Shown here piece by piece: positions 1 through 9,018 of a stretch of 18,959 bases of DNA. The notes under the pieces were generated by a model. That model saw only the letters and a program-made list of their open reading frames with translations. It had not been told where the DNA came from and ran no database searches. Each line of letters begins with the position of its first letter. The stretch's first letter is position 1. A program made the position numbers and the translations under genes. Origin of the DNA: Fluviibacter sp048859965 (GTDB lineage Bacteria > Pseudomonadota > Gammaproteobacteria > Burkholderiales > Rhodocyclaceae); assembly GCA_048859965.1 (NCBI GenBank), contig JBLIZO010000066.1, positions 1-18,959 on the forward strand, read 5' to 3'.

Positions 1-6
1 GGGGGG

Positions 7-1542
7 CTACAAATCAAGTGTCAGTTGCTGCAGATCGACGGATTTTGCCGTACCACGCAGGGCATTCCGCTGGCGCGACCCATGTTTCTCGACGATCGCC
101 GCCTTGGCCGATTTGATCTCCGGCCGCGCCCGCAGGGCGAACAGGCGCTGCTTGGCGAGGCGGGTCGCGGTGTCGAGATCGACCGGGGGGAGCGGCAGGT
201 CGATGCCGGGGCGCAGGCCATGGCGCAGTTGCATGGCTTCCGGCATCCGCCACGGTTCGAACAGCCAGGTATCCGGCACCTGGCGCAGGGCGGGCAGCCA
301 GCGGCGAACGAAAAGGCCGTGCGGGTCATGGTCGCGCGCCTGCTTCACCGGGTTGTAGATACGGGGCACGTTGATGCCCGTGGTGCCCGACTGCATCTGC
401 ATTTGCGGCCAGTGGATGCCCGGCTCGTAATCGAGGAACTGGCGGGCCAGCCACAGGCCGACCGGCCGCCAGTGCAGCCATAGCGGATAGGCGGCGACCG
501 ACACCAGCATGGCGCGCATACGGAAGTTGATCCAGCCGGTCTGGCGCAGCATGGCGACGCAGGCATCGACCAGCGGCCAGCCGGTGCGCCCGGCGGTCAA
601 GGCTGCGAAATGGGCCGGGTTCCAGTCGTCTTCACGCAAGCCGTCGTAGCCGCGGTGCAGGTTGTGGAATTCGAGCGCGGGCTCGCTTTCCAGTTTCTGG
701 ATGAAATGGCAATGCCAGTACAGCCGGCTGATGAAGGCCTGCAAGCCGGCGCGATGCCGGCTGGCGCTGGCTGGCAGCCTGGCGGCGAACAGCCGTGTCT
801 CCTGCACCACCTCGCGCAGGCTCAGGCAACCCAGCGCCAGGTAGGGCGAGAGCCGCGAACAGGCGGTGGGCGCCGAGAGCGGTGACGAAATGCCGCCGCG
901 GTACTGCTGGCTGCGTTCGGCGAGAAAGTCGGCCAGGATTTGCCGCGCCGCCCGTCGGCCGCCGCGCTGGCGGGCGGGCGGCTCTTCAGTCGGCAGGCCC
1001 AGGGCATCGGGCGACGGCGGCGCTTCGGACCACGGCAGCATGACCGACGGAACATGGGGCGGCGCGGCCGCGACCGCTTGCGCCATGAAGGCTTCCCACT
1101 GCGCCTGCCAGTGATTGCGCTTCTCCAGGCGCCGCACTACGCCGAATTGCGGCACTTCATGCCAGGTCACACCCTGCGCCTGGCACCAGCGCTTGACGGC
1201 CCGGTCACGCCGATAAGTCAGGCCGTTGCCGGTTTCCTCGTGGGAATACAAACGGCTGAAGGGGGCGCTGCGATGCAGGCGCGCGAGAACCTCGGTCACC
1301 TCGCCGGTGACCACCTGCAACTGGCCGCCGAGCAGGCGCAAGTCGCGATACAGGTCGCGCAGGCTTTCGAGCAGGAATCCGTAGTGCTGGCGTGCGGCGT
1401 CGGGTTCTGCCCACAGCGACGGCTCGACCACGTACAGGCAGAGAACGGGGCCGTGCTGGAGTGCCTGGCGCAAAGGCAGGTGGTCGTGCAGGCGCAGGTC
1501 GCGCTTGAACCAGACGACGCTGTAGCTGCCCTGTCTGCGCAT
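7..1542 (-). CDS. Photolyase/cryptochrome-family FAD protein
   Basis: A 511-residue member of the DNA photolyase/cryptochrome family, whose members bind FAD and repair UV-induced pyrimidine dimers or act as blue-light receptors in the cytoplasm. The N-terminal alpha/beta antenna domain opens with WFKRDLRLHDH at residues 11-21. The FAD-binding helical domain spans roughly 210-470, with SPYLALGCLS (232-241), TGWINFRMRAM (335-345) and the segment from Met381 (MQMQSGTTGIN...RIYNP). In classical CPD photolyases that segment reads more like WQWAASTGTDA...RIFNP, so this protein probably belongs to a cryptochrome-like or otherwise divergent branch rather than being canonical PhrB. The ATG has GGAG about 4 bases upstream. 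It starts 19 bases after the FAD oxidoreductase stop codon, so the two are probably co-transcribed. Family membership is secure; substrate (repair versus sensing) is not. Confidence 0.9.
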   Translation of the reverse strand: MRRQGSYSVVWFKRDLRLHDHLPLRQALQHGPVLCLYVVEPSLWAEPDAARQHYGFLLESLRDLYRDLRLLGGQLQVVTGEVTEVLARLHRSAPFSRLYSHEETGNGLTYRRDRAVKRWCQAQGVTWHEVPQFGVVRRLEKRNHWQAQWEAFMAQAVAAAPPHVPSVMLPWSEAPPSPDALGLPTEEPPARQRGGRRAARQILADFLAERSQQYRGGISSPLSAPTACSRLSPYLALGCLSLREVVQETRLFAARLPASASRHRAGLQAFISRLYWHCHFIQKLESEPALEFHNLHRGYDGLREDDWNPAHFAALTAGRTGWPLVDACVAMLRQTGWINFRMRAMLVSVAAYPLWLHWRPVGLWLARQFLDYEPGIHWPQMQMQSGTTGINVPRIYNPVKQARDHDPHGLFVRRWLPALRQVPDTWLFEPWRMPEAMQLRHGLRPGIDLPLPPVDLDTATRLAKQRLFALRARPEIKSAKAAIVEKHGSRQRNALRGTAKSVDLQQLTLDL

Positions 1543-1561
1543 GTCGCTCCGGCTTTACGGA

Positions 1562-2542
1562 TCAGCCCTCGGTCATCGCGTCGGCCAGGCGGATGCCGCT
1601 CAGCCAGGCACCCTCGACCTTGCCGCCATTGAGCCAGTCGCCGCACAGACCGATCCGGCACTCGGCATCCCAGCCGTAGCCCATGTTCAACGCCGGCTCC
1701 GTATCCGCATAACGCCAGCGGTGCGCCGTTGCCGCAAGCGGAGGTGGGGCGCCCAACTCGACAAAGGCGGCTGCCAGGCGGGTGGCGACTTCAGCCGGGT
1801 CGGCCTCGATATGCGCCTCGCTCCAGGCGGCAGAGGCATGCAGCAACCAGGTCTCCCGGGCCGGGCGACCGGGTTTGCTCGGCTCGCGCGCCACCCAGCG
1901 CAAGGGGCCGCGATTGACGAAAGCGGCATCGAAGGGCAGGTCGAGCGGCTGGTCGTAACGCACCATCAGGGTCCAGCAGCCGCGCATCGCTGCCCGCCTG
2001 GCAAGGGCCGCCAAGCCGGGTGCCACCGGGTGGGCCAGCGGAACCGCCTGGGGGGCCGGGACGGCAAGGATCACGGTATCGAACGACCCGGCCAGTCGGC
2101 CCTGTTCCCGGCTGTCAATATGCCAGCCGGTAGCTGTTTTCTCGATGTTATCGACCGTGCATTGCAGGCTTACCGGCAGGCTGTCGGCCAGGAAGCGGGC
2201 TGGCGCCGTCATGCGCGGCGTGCCGACAAAGCGCTGCAGTGCGGCATCTGCATCGTGCAGGTCTTGGTCGCCGATCACTGCCATGCGCGGCTGCCAGACA
2301 GCGGCCACGCCGGCGGCCAGCCAACGGTCGACTTCCGCCTTGAAGCGCGGATCGCGTGCCGTGAAATACTGCGCACCGTGGTCGGATTGCCAGTCGTCGC
2401 CACGCCGCGTGCTCATCCGCCCGCCGGGGCCGCGGCTTTTATCGAAGACGCTGACCCGCCAGCCGAATGCATGCAAGCGGGTCGCACAGGCCAGCCCGGA
2501 TAGGCCGGCACCGATGATGGCTGCTGATGGGGTTGTGTTCAT
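1562..2542 (-). CDS. Renalase-like FAD-dependent oxidoreductase
   Basis: A predicted 326-residue NAD(P)/FAD-dependent amine-oxidase-like flavoprotein. The dinucleotide-binding motif IIGAGLSGLACA lies at residues 9-20, followed by the GG-type motif FDKSRGPGGRMSTR (38-51) and a C-terminal FAD-contacting segment GDWLNGGKVEGAWLSG. This pattern is characteristic of bacterial renalase-like proteins. The frame extends upstream to 2590, but the ATG at 2542 is preferred because the Rossmann motif then starts near the N-terminus, as is usual, and AGGA lies just upstream. Substrate is unknown. It is followed by the photolyase-family gene, suggesting a shared light or oxidative-stress context (inference). 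The start codon abuts a perfect palindrome at 2543-2555. Confidence 0.85.
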   Translation of the reverse strand: MNTTPSAAIIGAGLSGLACATRLHAFGWRVSVFDKSRGPGGRMSTRRGDDWQSDHGAQYFTARDPRFKAEVDRWLAAGVAAVWQPRMAVIGDQDLHDADAALQRFVGTPRMTAPARFLADSLPVSLQCTVDNIEKTATGWHIDSREQGRLAGSFDTVILAVPAPQAVPLAHPVAPGLAALARRAAMRGCWTLMVRYDQPLDLPFDAAFVNRGPLRWVAREPSKPGRPARETWLLHASAAWSEAHIEADPAEVATRLAAAFVELGAPPPLAATAHRWRYADTEPALNMGYGWDAECRIGLCGDWLNGGKVEGAWLSGIRLADAMTEG

Positions 2543-2555
2543 TTGTCCTGGACAA
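2543..2555. promoter_or_regulatory. Palindrome abutting the FAD-oxidoreductase start
   Basis: TTGTCC-T-GGACAA, with perfect 6-base arms around a single base, immediately upstream of the ATG at 2542. On the coding strand it contains the AGGA that would serve as ribosome-binding site. It could be an operator, or a small RNA hairpin that occludes the RBS (5-bp stem, 3-base loop). No regulator is identified. Confidence 0.35.
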
Positions 2556-2665
2556 AAATGGAATAGTCGCCATTTTAATCCCCAATCCATGCCTTGGGTT
2601 TGGATCTGTCGTCCATGACAAAATTTTTTGCGTGGCGATGGGCCGGGATGCCCGGTCGCCAGGCG

Positions 2666-2700
2666 AAAAAAAACCGGGCAATCGTTGCCGACTGCCCGGT
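2666..2700 (-). terminator. Intrinsic terminator of katG
   Basis: On the minus strand, 14 bases past the katG stop, an 8-bp perfect stem (ACCGGGCA at 2673-2680 pairing with TGCCCGGT at 2693-2700, 12-base loop) is followed directly by a run of eight Ts (2666-2673 on the complement, the last shared with the stem). This is a textbook rho-independent terminator. It separates katG from the downstream FAD-oxidoreductase/photolyase pair. Confidence 0.92.
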
Positions 2701-2714
2701 ATCAGTGCTTGCGC

Positions 2715-4874
<2,160 letters not shown>

Positions 4875-4908
4875 GATGGTCTTCTCCTTGGGTTTTGGTT
4901 ATATGCTC

Positions 4909-4939
4909 ACTATAGCCCTGGCGCGTCGATAGCGTCCAA
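4909..4939 (-). promoter_or_regulatory. Candidate katG promoter
   Basis: Within the 97-base modC-katG gap, the minus strand shows TATAGT (complement of 4909-4914; 5/6 to the -10 consensus) and TTGGAC (complement of 4934-4939) separated by a long 19-base spacer. The remainder of the gap is AT-rich. No convincing OxyR repeat array and no terminator for modC was seen here. Confidence 0.3.
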
Positions 4940-4971
4940 TCATATTTTTATATATGACACATATTAGTGGG

Positions 4972-5619
4972 CTATGGATAAAATACGCGGCCAGCATCCA
5001 TGAACACCCGTTCGTCGGCGAGTTGTTCCGCTTCGTATGTATCGTGTGTCACAAAAATGATGGGTATTTTTTTGAGGGCATGAATTTTCAGGATCAGCTC
5101 GATAATTTCCTGGCGGCGCGGTCTGTCTAGCGCGGAGAGCGGTTCATCCATGAGCAGAATATCGGGGTCAACTGCCAGTGCGCGGGCAATGGCGACGCGC
5201 TGACGTTCGCCCCCGGAAAGCTGGGCGGGTTTTTTATCCAGCAGATGGCCAATGTCGAGCGTGTTGATCACGGGAGCGAGCCATTCGGGTATCTCTCGAT
5301 GCTTGGCGCAACCAAACAGAATATTTTTTCTGGCGTTGAGGTGGTCAAATAAGCTGTCTTCCTGAAAGACATAACCCAGGGGCCGTTGATAAGGTGGCAG
5401 ACAGTGGGTCTTGTCCTGCCAGACACGACCATGAATACGGAGATGCGCGGTGTCGGGAGTTTCTAGACCGGCAATGCAACGGAGCAGGGTGGTTTTGCCG
5501 GAGCCGGAAGGTCCCTGGATGACGGTAATGCCGTCGCCGTCCAGACTCAGATCGACATCCAGTATGAAACCGGGCCGGTCAAGGCGAAATCGGGCATGGA
5601 TGTCATGCTCAACGGTCAT
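4972..5619 (-). CDS. modC: Molybdate ABC transporter ATPase ModC (short form)
   Basis: A 215-residue ATP-binding subunit that powers molybdate import through ModB. It has Walker A GPSGSGKT (36-43), Q-loop Gln86, the ABC signature LSGGERQR (134-141), Walker B ILLMDE (154-159) with the D-loop SALD, and switch His192 in FVTHD. Canonical E. coli-type ModC is about 350 residues with a C-terminal TOBE/Mop molybdate-binding domain. Here the protein ends straight after the nucleotide-binding domain, so it lacks that regulatory module. Its start overlaps the modB stop by 11 bases, and AAGGA lies upstream. The assignment as ModC rather than another small ABC ATPase rests on the modE-modA-modB neighbours. 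Confidence 0.93.
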   Translation of the reverse strand: MTVEHDIHARFRLDRPGFILDVDLSLDGDGITVIQGPSGSGKTTLLRCIAGLETPDTAHLRIHGRVWQDKTHCLPPYQRPLGYVFQEDSLFDHLNARKNILFGCAKHREIPEWLAPVINTLDIGHLLDKKPAQLSGGERQRVAIARALAVDPDILLMDEPLSALDRPRRQEIIELILKIHALKKIPIIFVTHDTYEAEQLADERVFMDAGRVFYP

Positions 5620-6289
5620 GGCGTGTGTCCTTTTTGAGCAGGCTTAACGTGAACAGCACGGCGAAGGAAAAGGTCAGCAGCAATGCGGCCAGCGCATGGG
5701 CGTGATTGTATTCGAGTGCCTCGACATAGTCATAAATCTGTACGGAGGCGACGCGGGTTTCTCCGGGAATATTGCCGCCGATCATGAGGACGACGCCGAA
5801 TTCGCCGACGGTGTGGGCAAAAGCCATGACGCATGCGGTAAAAAAGGCTGTACGTGTTGTCGGGATGACGACCCTGAAAAAGGTGGCGAGCGGTGACGTG
5901 CGCAGTGTTGCAGCAACTTCCATTGGCCGTTTACCGATGCTTTCGAAGGCGGTTTGCAGCGGCTGCACCATGAACGGTAGGGAGTACAGGACGGAGGCCA
6001 CGACCAGCCCCTGAAAGGTAAAAGGCAGCAGCCCGATCCCGATGGCTTGGGTGAATTGTCCGATGGGGCTGTGTGGACCGAGCGACAGCAGCAGATAAAA
6101 GCCGAGTACCGAGGGCGGTAGCACCAGCGGCAACGCCACAATGGCGGTGATGGGGCGGTACAGCCAACTGCGCGTGGTGGATAGCCACCATGCCAGCGGT
6201 GTGCCGAGAATCAGCAGAATAATTGTGGTGGTGCAGGCCAGTCGGGCAGTCAGCCACAGCGCCTGAAAGTCAGCCTCAGTGAATGCCAT
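5609..6289 (-). CDS. modB: Molybdate ABC transporter permease ModB
   Basis: A 226-residue inner-membrane permease forming the molybdate channel. It has about five hydrophobic spans, the first at residues 10-32, and the cytoplasmic EAA-loop region EVAATLRTSPLATFFRVVIP that contacts ModC. The segment AFAHTVGEFGVVLMIGGNIPG is typical of ModB. The ATG at 6289 was chosen: it overlaps the end of modA by 14 bases and begins MAFTEADFQALWLTARLA, as in other ModB proteins. The frame continues 36 bases upstream to a GTG, which would overlap modA more. Translational coupling with modA and modC (overlaps on both sides) is evident. Confidence 0.95.
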   Translation of the reverse strand: MAFTEADFQALWLTARLACTTTIILLILGTPLAWWLSTTRSWLYRPITAIVALPLVLPPSVLGFYLLLSLGPHSPIGQFTQAIGIGLLPFTFQGLVVASVLYSLPFMVQPLQTAFESIGKRPMEVAATLRTSPLATFFRVVIPTTRTAFFTACVMAFAHTVGEFGVVLMIGGNIPGETRVASVQIYDYVEALEYNHAHALAALLLTFSFAVLFTLSLLKKDTRHDR

Positions 6290-7022
6290 AACCAAAGGAC
6301 TGGATGATGCGCACGGCGCGATCACTCTTCAGGAAGGCGAGGAGTTGACGTGCTGCGGCGCTGTCCTTGCCGGTGAGCAGCAGCACGGCATCCTGCTTGA
6401 TCGGTGAATAGAGTTTTTCGGGCACCAGCCACATGGAGCCGCCGGTTAACTGGTTGTTTCGGCTGATCTGCGACAGAGCGACAAAACCGAGCTCGGCGTT
6501 CCCGCTGGCAACAAACTGATGGGTCTGGCTGATGTTTTCGCCCATGACGAATTTGGGTTCAAGCCGGGTTTTGAGTTTAAGTGCGCTCAGCGTTTCAATG
6601 GCCGCTTCGCCATAAGGCGCCGTTTTCGGGTTGGCGATAGCGATCTTGGTGAAACGGCCGGATTCCAGGGCTTTGCCTTTATTATCGACTTTGTCCGGGT
6701 CGGCCGACCACAGCGCCAGTTTGCCAATGGCGTAGGTAAAACGGGTGCCTTGTACTGCCAATCCGTCTTTTTCAAGCTGTTCTGGTTTTTCCTGATCGGC
6801 GCTCAGGAACACCTGAAACGGTGCACCGTTTCTGATCTGTGCGTAGAACTTGCCCGAGGCGCCGGTAGAGATTTTCAGTCGATGGCCGGTTATTTGATTA
6901 AAGGCCTCGGCGATCTCCTCCATCGGTGCAGCGAAGTTGGCAGCCACGGCGATGGCGATGTCATCGGCCAGTGCGTGGTTGAAGGTGAGCGCGCAGAACA
7001 GGCTGAGTAGTAATTTTTTCAT
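6276..7022 (-). CDS. modA: Periplasmic molybdate-binding protein ModA
   Basis: A 248-residue solute-binding protein that captures molybdate (and usually tungstate) in the periplasm and delivers it to ModB. A classical signal peptide is visible: MKKLL, a hydrophobic core, and a likely cleavage after HALA at residue 19. The mature protein begins DDIAIAVAANFAAPMEEIA, the ModA-type opening, followed by ISTGASGKFYAQI, which contributes to the oxyanion pocket. The ATG at 7022 is preferred over an upstream in-frame start at 7115 because it gives the signal peptide directly. It starts 10 bases after the modE stop. The order modE-A-B-C indicates one transcript. Confidence 0.96.
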   Translation of the reverse strand: MKKLLLSLFCALTFNHALADDIAIAVAANFAAPMEEIAEAFNQITGHRLKISTGASGKFYAQIRNGAPFQVFLSADQEKPEQLEKDGLAVQGTRFTYAIGKLALWSADPDKVDNKGKALESGRFTKIAIANPKTAPYGEAAIETLSALKLKTRLEPKFVMGENISQTHQFVASGNAELGFVALSQISRNNQLTGGSMWLVPEKLYSPIKQDAVLLLTGKDSAAARQLLAFLKSDRAVRIIQSFGYGIH

Positions 7023-7032
7023 GATGGTTTGC

Positions 7033-7815
7033 TCAGGCAGGGGTCGCGAGAATGACGTGCGAAGCTTTGATCCATGCGCAGACGGGCAGGCCGACCTTAA
7101 GCCCCATACCTTCAATGCTCTCGTTGGTCAGAATCGCGCTGACAATCTTGCCGCCAGTAAGCTCGACGTTGACTTCTGCATTGATGGCGCCCATCTGGAT
7201 GCGTGAGATGGTGCCGCGCAGCTCGTTGCGGGCGCTGGTCTTGTAGCCTTCTTCACGCGTCAAAATGACCCACGGCGCCTTGAAAAGGGCGTAGGCTTCC
7301 TTGCCTTCCTGTAGGCCGAGCTGTTCGAGGCTGTCGTTGGTGATGACGGCATGAATGCGATCATTGCCGCCGATGTCCAATGACACTTCGGCATTGACCG
7401 CCCCTTTTTTGATGGCGCTGACGGTGCCGAGAAACTGGTTACGGGCGCTGGTCTGCATGTTGAACCTCCTCATGGCTTTTCGATATTGGTCGAAATCGTT
7501 GAAATTGCTGTCCAGCTTTTCAAAGAGTTTTTTTTGTTCTTCTTCGAGGCAGCGATAAAGATGGACGAAGCGGCGACCATAGGGGGTGAGTTGCGTACCG
7601 CCGCCTTGCGGACCGCCGGTCTGCCGCAGCACCATGGGTTCCTGCGACAGATTGTTGATCGATTCAATCGCCAGCCAGGCCGCCTTGTAACTCATGCCCA
7701 TCTGGGCAGCGGCCTTGTTGATGGAACCACAGTCGTCAATCAGCTCCAGGAGCTCGATATGGCTCCATCGCGTCTGACGTCCGCTGAGTGGCAGGGCAAT
7801 TGCGGCATGGTTCAT
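7033..7815 (-). CDS. modE: Molybdate-responsive regulator ModE
   Basis: A 260-residue full-length ModE. The N-terminal winged helix-turn-helix (about 18-85) includes GSINKAAAQMGMSYKAAWLAIESIN and GGPQGGGTQLTPYGRR. A coiled-coil-like dimerisation stretch covers about 88-115. Two tandem Mop domains follow: 121-187 (TSARNQFLGTVSAIKKGAVNAEV...) and 192-257 (KTSARNELRGTISRIQMGAINAEV...), which bind molybdate. In characterised ModE proteins, molybdate-bound dimers repress mod and activate Mo-enzyme or moa genes. Position as the first mod gene makes autoregulation likely (inference). GAGG lies 5 bases upstream of the ATG. Because ModC lacks its own Mop domain, Mo sensing in this operon rests on this protein. 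Confidence 0.97.
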   Translation of the reverse strand: MNHAAIALPLSGRQTRWSHIELLELIDDCGSINKAAAQMGMSYKAAWLAIESINNLSQEPMVLRQTGGPQGGGTQLTPYGRRFVHLYRCLEEEQKKLFEKLDSNFNDFDQYRKAMRRFNMQTSARNQFLGTVSAIKKGAVNAEVSLDIGGNDRIHAVITNDSLEQLGLQEGKEAYALFKAPWVILTREEGYKTSARNELRGTISRIQMGAINAEVNVELTGGKIVSAILTNESIEGMGLKVGLPVCAWIKASHVILATPA

Positions 7816-7828
7816 AGAGGCCTCGATG

Positions 7829-7835
7829 CGTTATG
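7829..7835. promoter_or_regulatory. modE: Possible ModE half-operator
   Basis: CGTTATG, similar to the CGTTATA half-element of the E. coli ModE operator, lies between the predicted mod -10 and the modE ATG, where a bound repressor would block transcription. Only one half is recognisable, so this is tentative. Confidence 0.2.
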
Positions 7836-7842
7836 AAGTTAA

Positions 7843-7871
7843 ATTACACAACGGTGGGAATGATAAATCAA
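7843..7871 (-). promoter_or_regulatory. Sigma70-type promoter of modEABC
   Basis: On the minus strand, TTGATT (complement of 7866-7871; 4/6 to the -35 consensus) and TGTAAT (complement of 7843-7848; 5/6 to the -10) are separated by exactly 17 bases. The expected transcription start is near 7836, leaving a leader of about 20 bases before the modE ATG. This is the best-formed promoter in the window. Confidence 0.6.
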
Positions 7872-7892
7872 TACCCTTTAAGGCCGGTCAAT

Positions 7893-7910
7893 CTACCGCC
7901 TAAGCGGTAG
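7893..7910. promoter_or_regulatory. NarL-type 7-2-7 site / hairpin upstream of mod
   Basis: TACCGCC-TA-AGCGGTA (7894-7909) matches the NarL 7-2-7 consensus TACYNMT-N2-AKNRGTA at 13 of 14 positions. Its centre is about 65 bases upstream of the predicted mod transcription start. The same bases form a perfect 7-bp stem with a 4-base loop just after the moeB stop. No T-run follows, so it is not a standard terminator. Operator and RNA hairpin are both possible. Confidence 0.45.
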
Positions 7911-7914
7911 CGGG

Positions 7915-9018
7915 CTAAAAAGCGGTTTTCAGATTAAGCACGTTGAAGCCCCGCTGCGCCAGGTGCTGTGCGGCCTGCTGGCTGCGGATGCCCTGCTGGC
8001 AATAGACGATGATGAGACTCTGCGGATCAAGCTGCGACAGATCGGCATCGTCTGCCAGCAGTAAAGGCAGGGGCATATGCAGCGCACCATTGAGGTAGCC
8101 GCTTGCCCATTCGGCTTCGCTGCGCACGTCGATCAGCGTGACGGGTACACCGGACTCGTAGAGATCGTTCAGATCGGCCAGCGTGATGGCTGTCACCGTT
8201 TGCGTGCTGCACATTGGGCTGCTCGGTTGATCAAGCCGGATGTCACCTGTTGGGCGAGAGCAGACAGGGCAATCGGGCTGACGGCTCACATCCAGTTTAC
8301 GTATATCCCAGTTGCGTGCGTCAAACAGCAGGAGTTTCCCGATCAGCGGCACCAGATCATGCGATTGGCAGTGTTCGGCACCCAGAGCGAGCTTGCACGC
8401 TTCGATGGCCTGCATGCTGCCGATCACGCCGGCAATGCCACCCAGGGTGCCGGCCTCGGCGCAATTCGGAATATGACCTTGAGCCGCTTCGGGGTAGATG
8501 CAGCGATAGCAGGGGCCATGCGGCGCAGAAAAGACCGAGACTTGACCTTCGAAGCCGAGAATGGAACCGTAAACCACAGGTTTGCCCAGTTTGACGGCGG
8601 CATCGTTGATGAGGTATTTGGTAGCAAAGTTGTCTGAGCCATCGATAACGATATCGTAATCGGTCAGCAAGGCCAGTGCGTTAGCGGCGGTGAGGCGTTC
8701 CGTGTGTGCGATTAAACAGGTTTCGCTATTGAGTAAACTCAGATGCGCGGCGGTTGATGAGGCTTTGGGCTTGCCCTGATCGGATTCGCGAAAAACGATT
8801 TGACGCTGCAAGTTCGAGTGATCAACGTGGTCATCGTCGATGATACCGATACAGCCGCCGAGTTGGCGGAGGCCGACACCGGCCGCGGTGAGGTAGAGCA
8901 ATGCGGGGGCGCCCAGGCCGCCGGCGCCGACGACCAGAATACGCGCTTTGCCCAGAAGGGTCTGCCCCGATGGTCCGATTTCCGGTAGAACAGTCTGTCG
9001 GCTGTAGCGTGCGGTCAT
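7915..9018 (-). CDS. moeB: MoaD adenylyltransferase MoeB fused to a rhodanese domain
   Basis: A 367-residue E1-like enzyme that adenylates the C-terminal Gly of MoaD so that it can accept sulfur for molybdopterin synthesis. The ThiF/MoeB domain (about 1-250) has the ATP loop VGAGGLGAP (30-38), NLQRQI (69-74), DGSDNFATKY (126-135), zinc ligands CYRC (170-173) and CPVC (250-253), and Cys186 in PNCAEAGTLGG. The rhodanese domain (about 275-367) has LIDVRSEAEW and active-site Cys340 in VYCQQGIRS, and could supply the persulfide. Two oddities: a short insertion (RQLGG, near 51-55) after AAGVG, and an end at NLKTAF, about ten residues short of the usual GG-I-x-AW rhodanese ending. Neither alternative frame restores it. 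The ATG shares ATGA with the upstream stop (4-base overlap). Confidence 0.94.
   Translation of the reverse strand: MTARYSRQTVLPEIGPSGQTLLGKARILVVGAGGLGAPALLYLTAAGVGLRQLGGCIGIIDDDHVDHSNLQRQIVFRESDQGKPKASSTAAHLSLLNSETCLIAHTERLTAANALALLTDYDIVIDGSDNFATKYLINDAAVKLGKPVVYGSILGFEGQVSVFSAPHGPCYRCIYPEAAQGHIPNCAEAGTLGGIAGVIGSMQAIEACKLALGAEHCQSHDLVPLIGKLLLFDARNWDIRKLDVSRQPDCPVCSRPTGDIRLDQPSSPMCSTQTVTAITLADLNDLYESGVPVTLIDVRSEAEWASGYLNGALHMPLPLLLADDADLSQLDPQSLIIVYCQQGIRSQQAAQHLAQRGFNVLNLKTAF

Noticed and set aside
940..2503. Long plus-strand open frames (940-1632 and 1541-2503) opposite the photolyase and FAD-oxidoreductase genes
   Set aside because: Low-complexity Arg/Ala/Gly-rich translations in GC-rich DNA, with recognisable genes on the other strand.
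4875..4971. OxyR-type ATAG/CTAT repeats upstream of katG
   Set aside because: CTAT and ATAG words occur, but their spacing does not fit the four-repeat OxyR array (start-to-start distance 17 instead of the expected 11 or 22).
7893..7910. Rho-independent terminator after moeB
   Set aside because: The stem is perfect but is followed by ATTGACC, not a T-run, on the transcribed strand. The similar stems at 14095-14113 and 15450-15468 also lack T-runs.
7915..7935. Frameshift explaining the short rhodanese end of MoeB
   Set aside because: Neither of the other two frames after NLK encodes a GG-I-x-AW-like ending, so a single-base error does not explain it.
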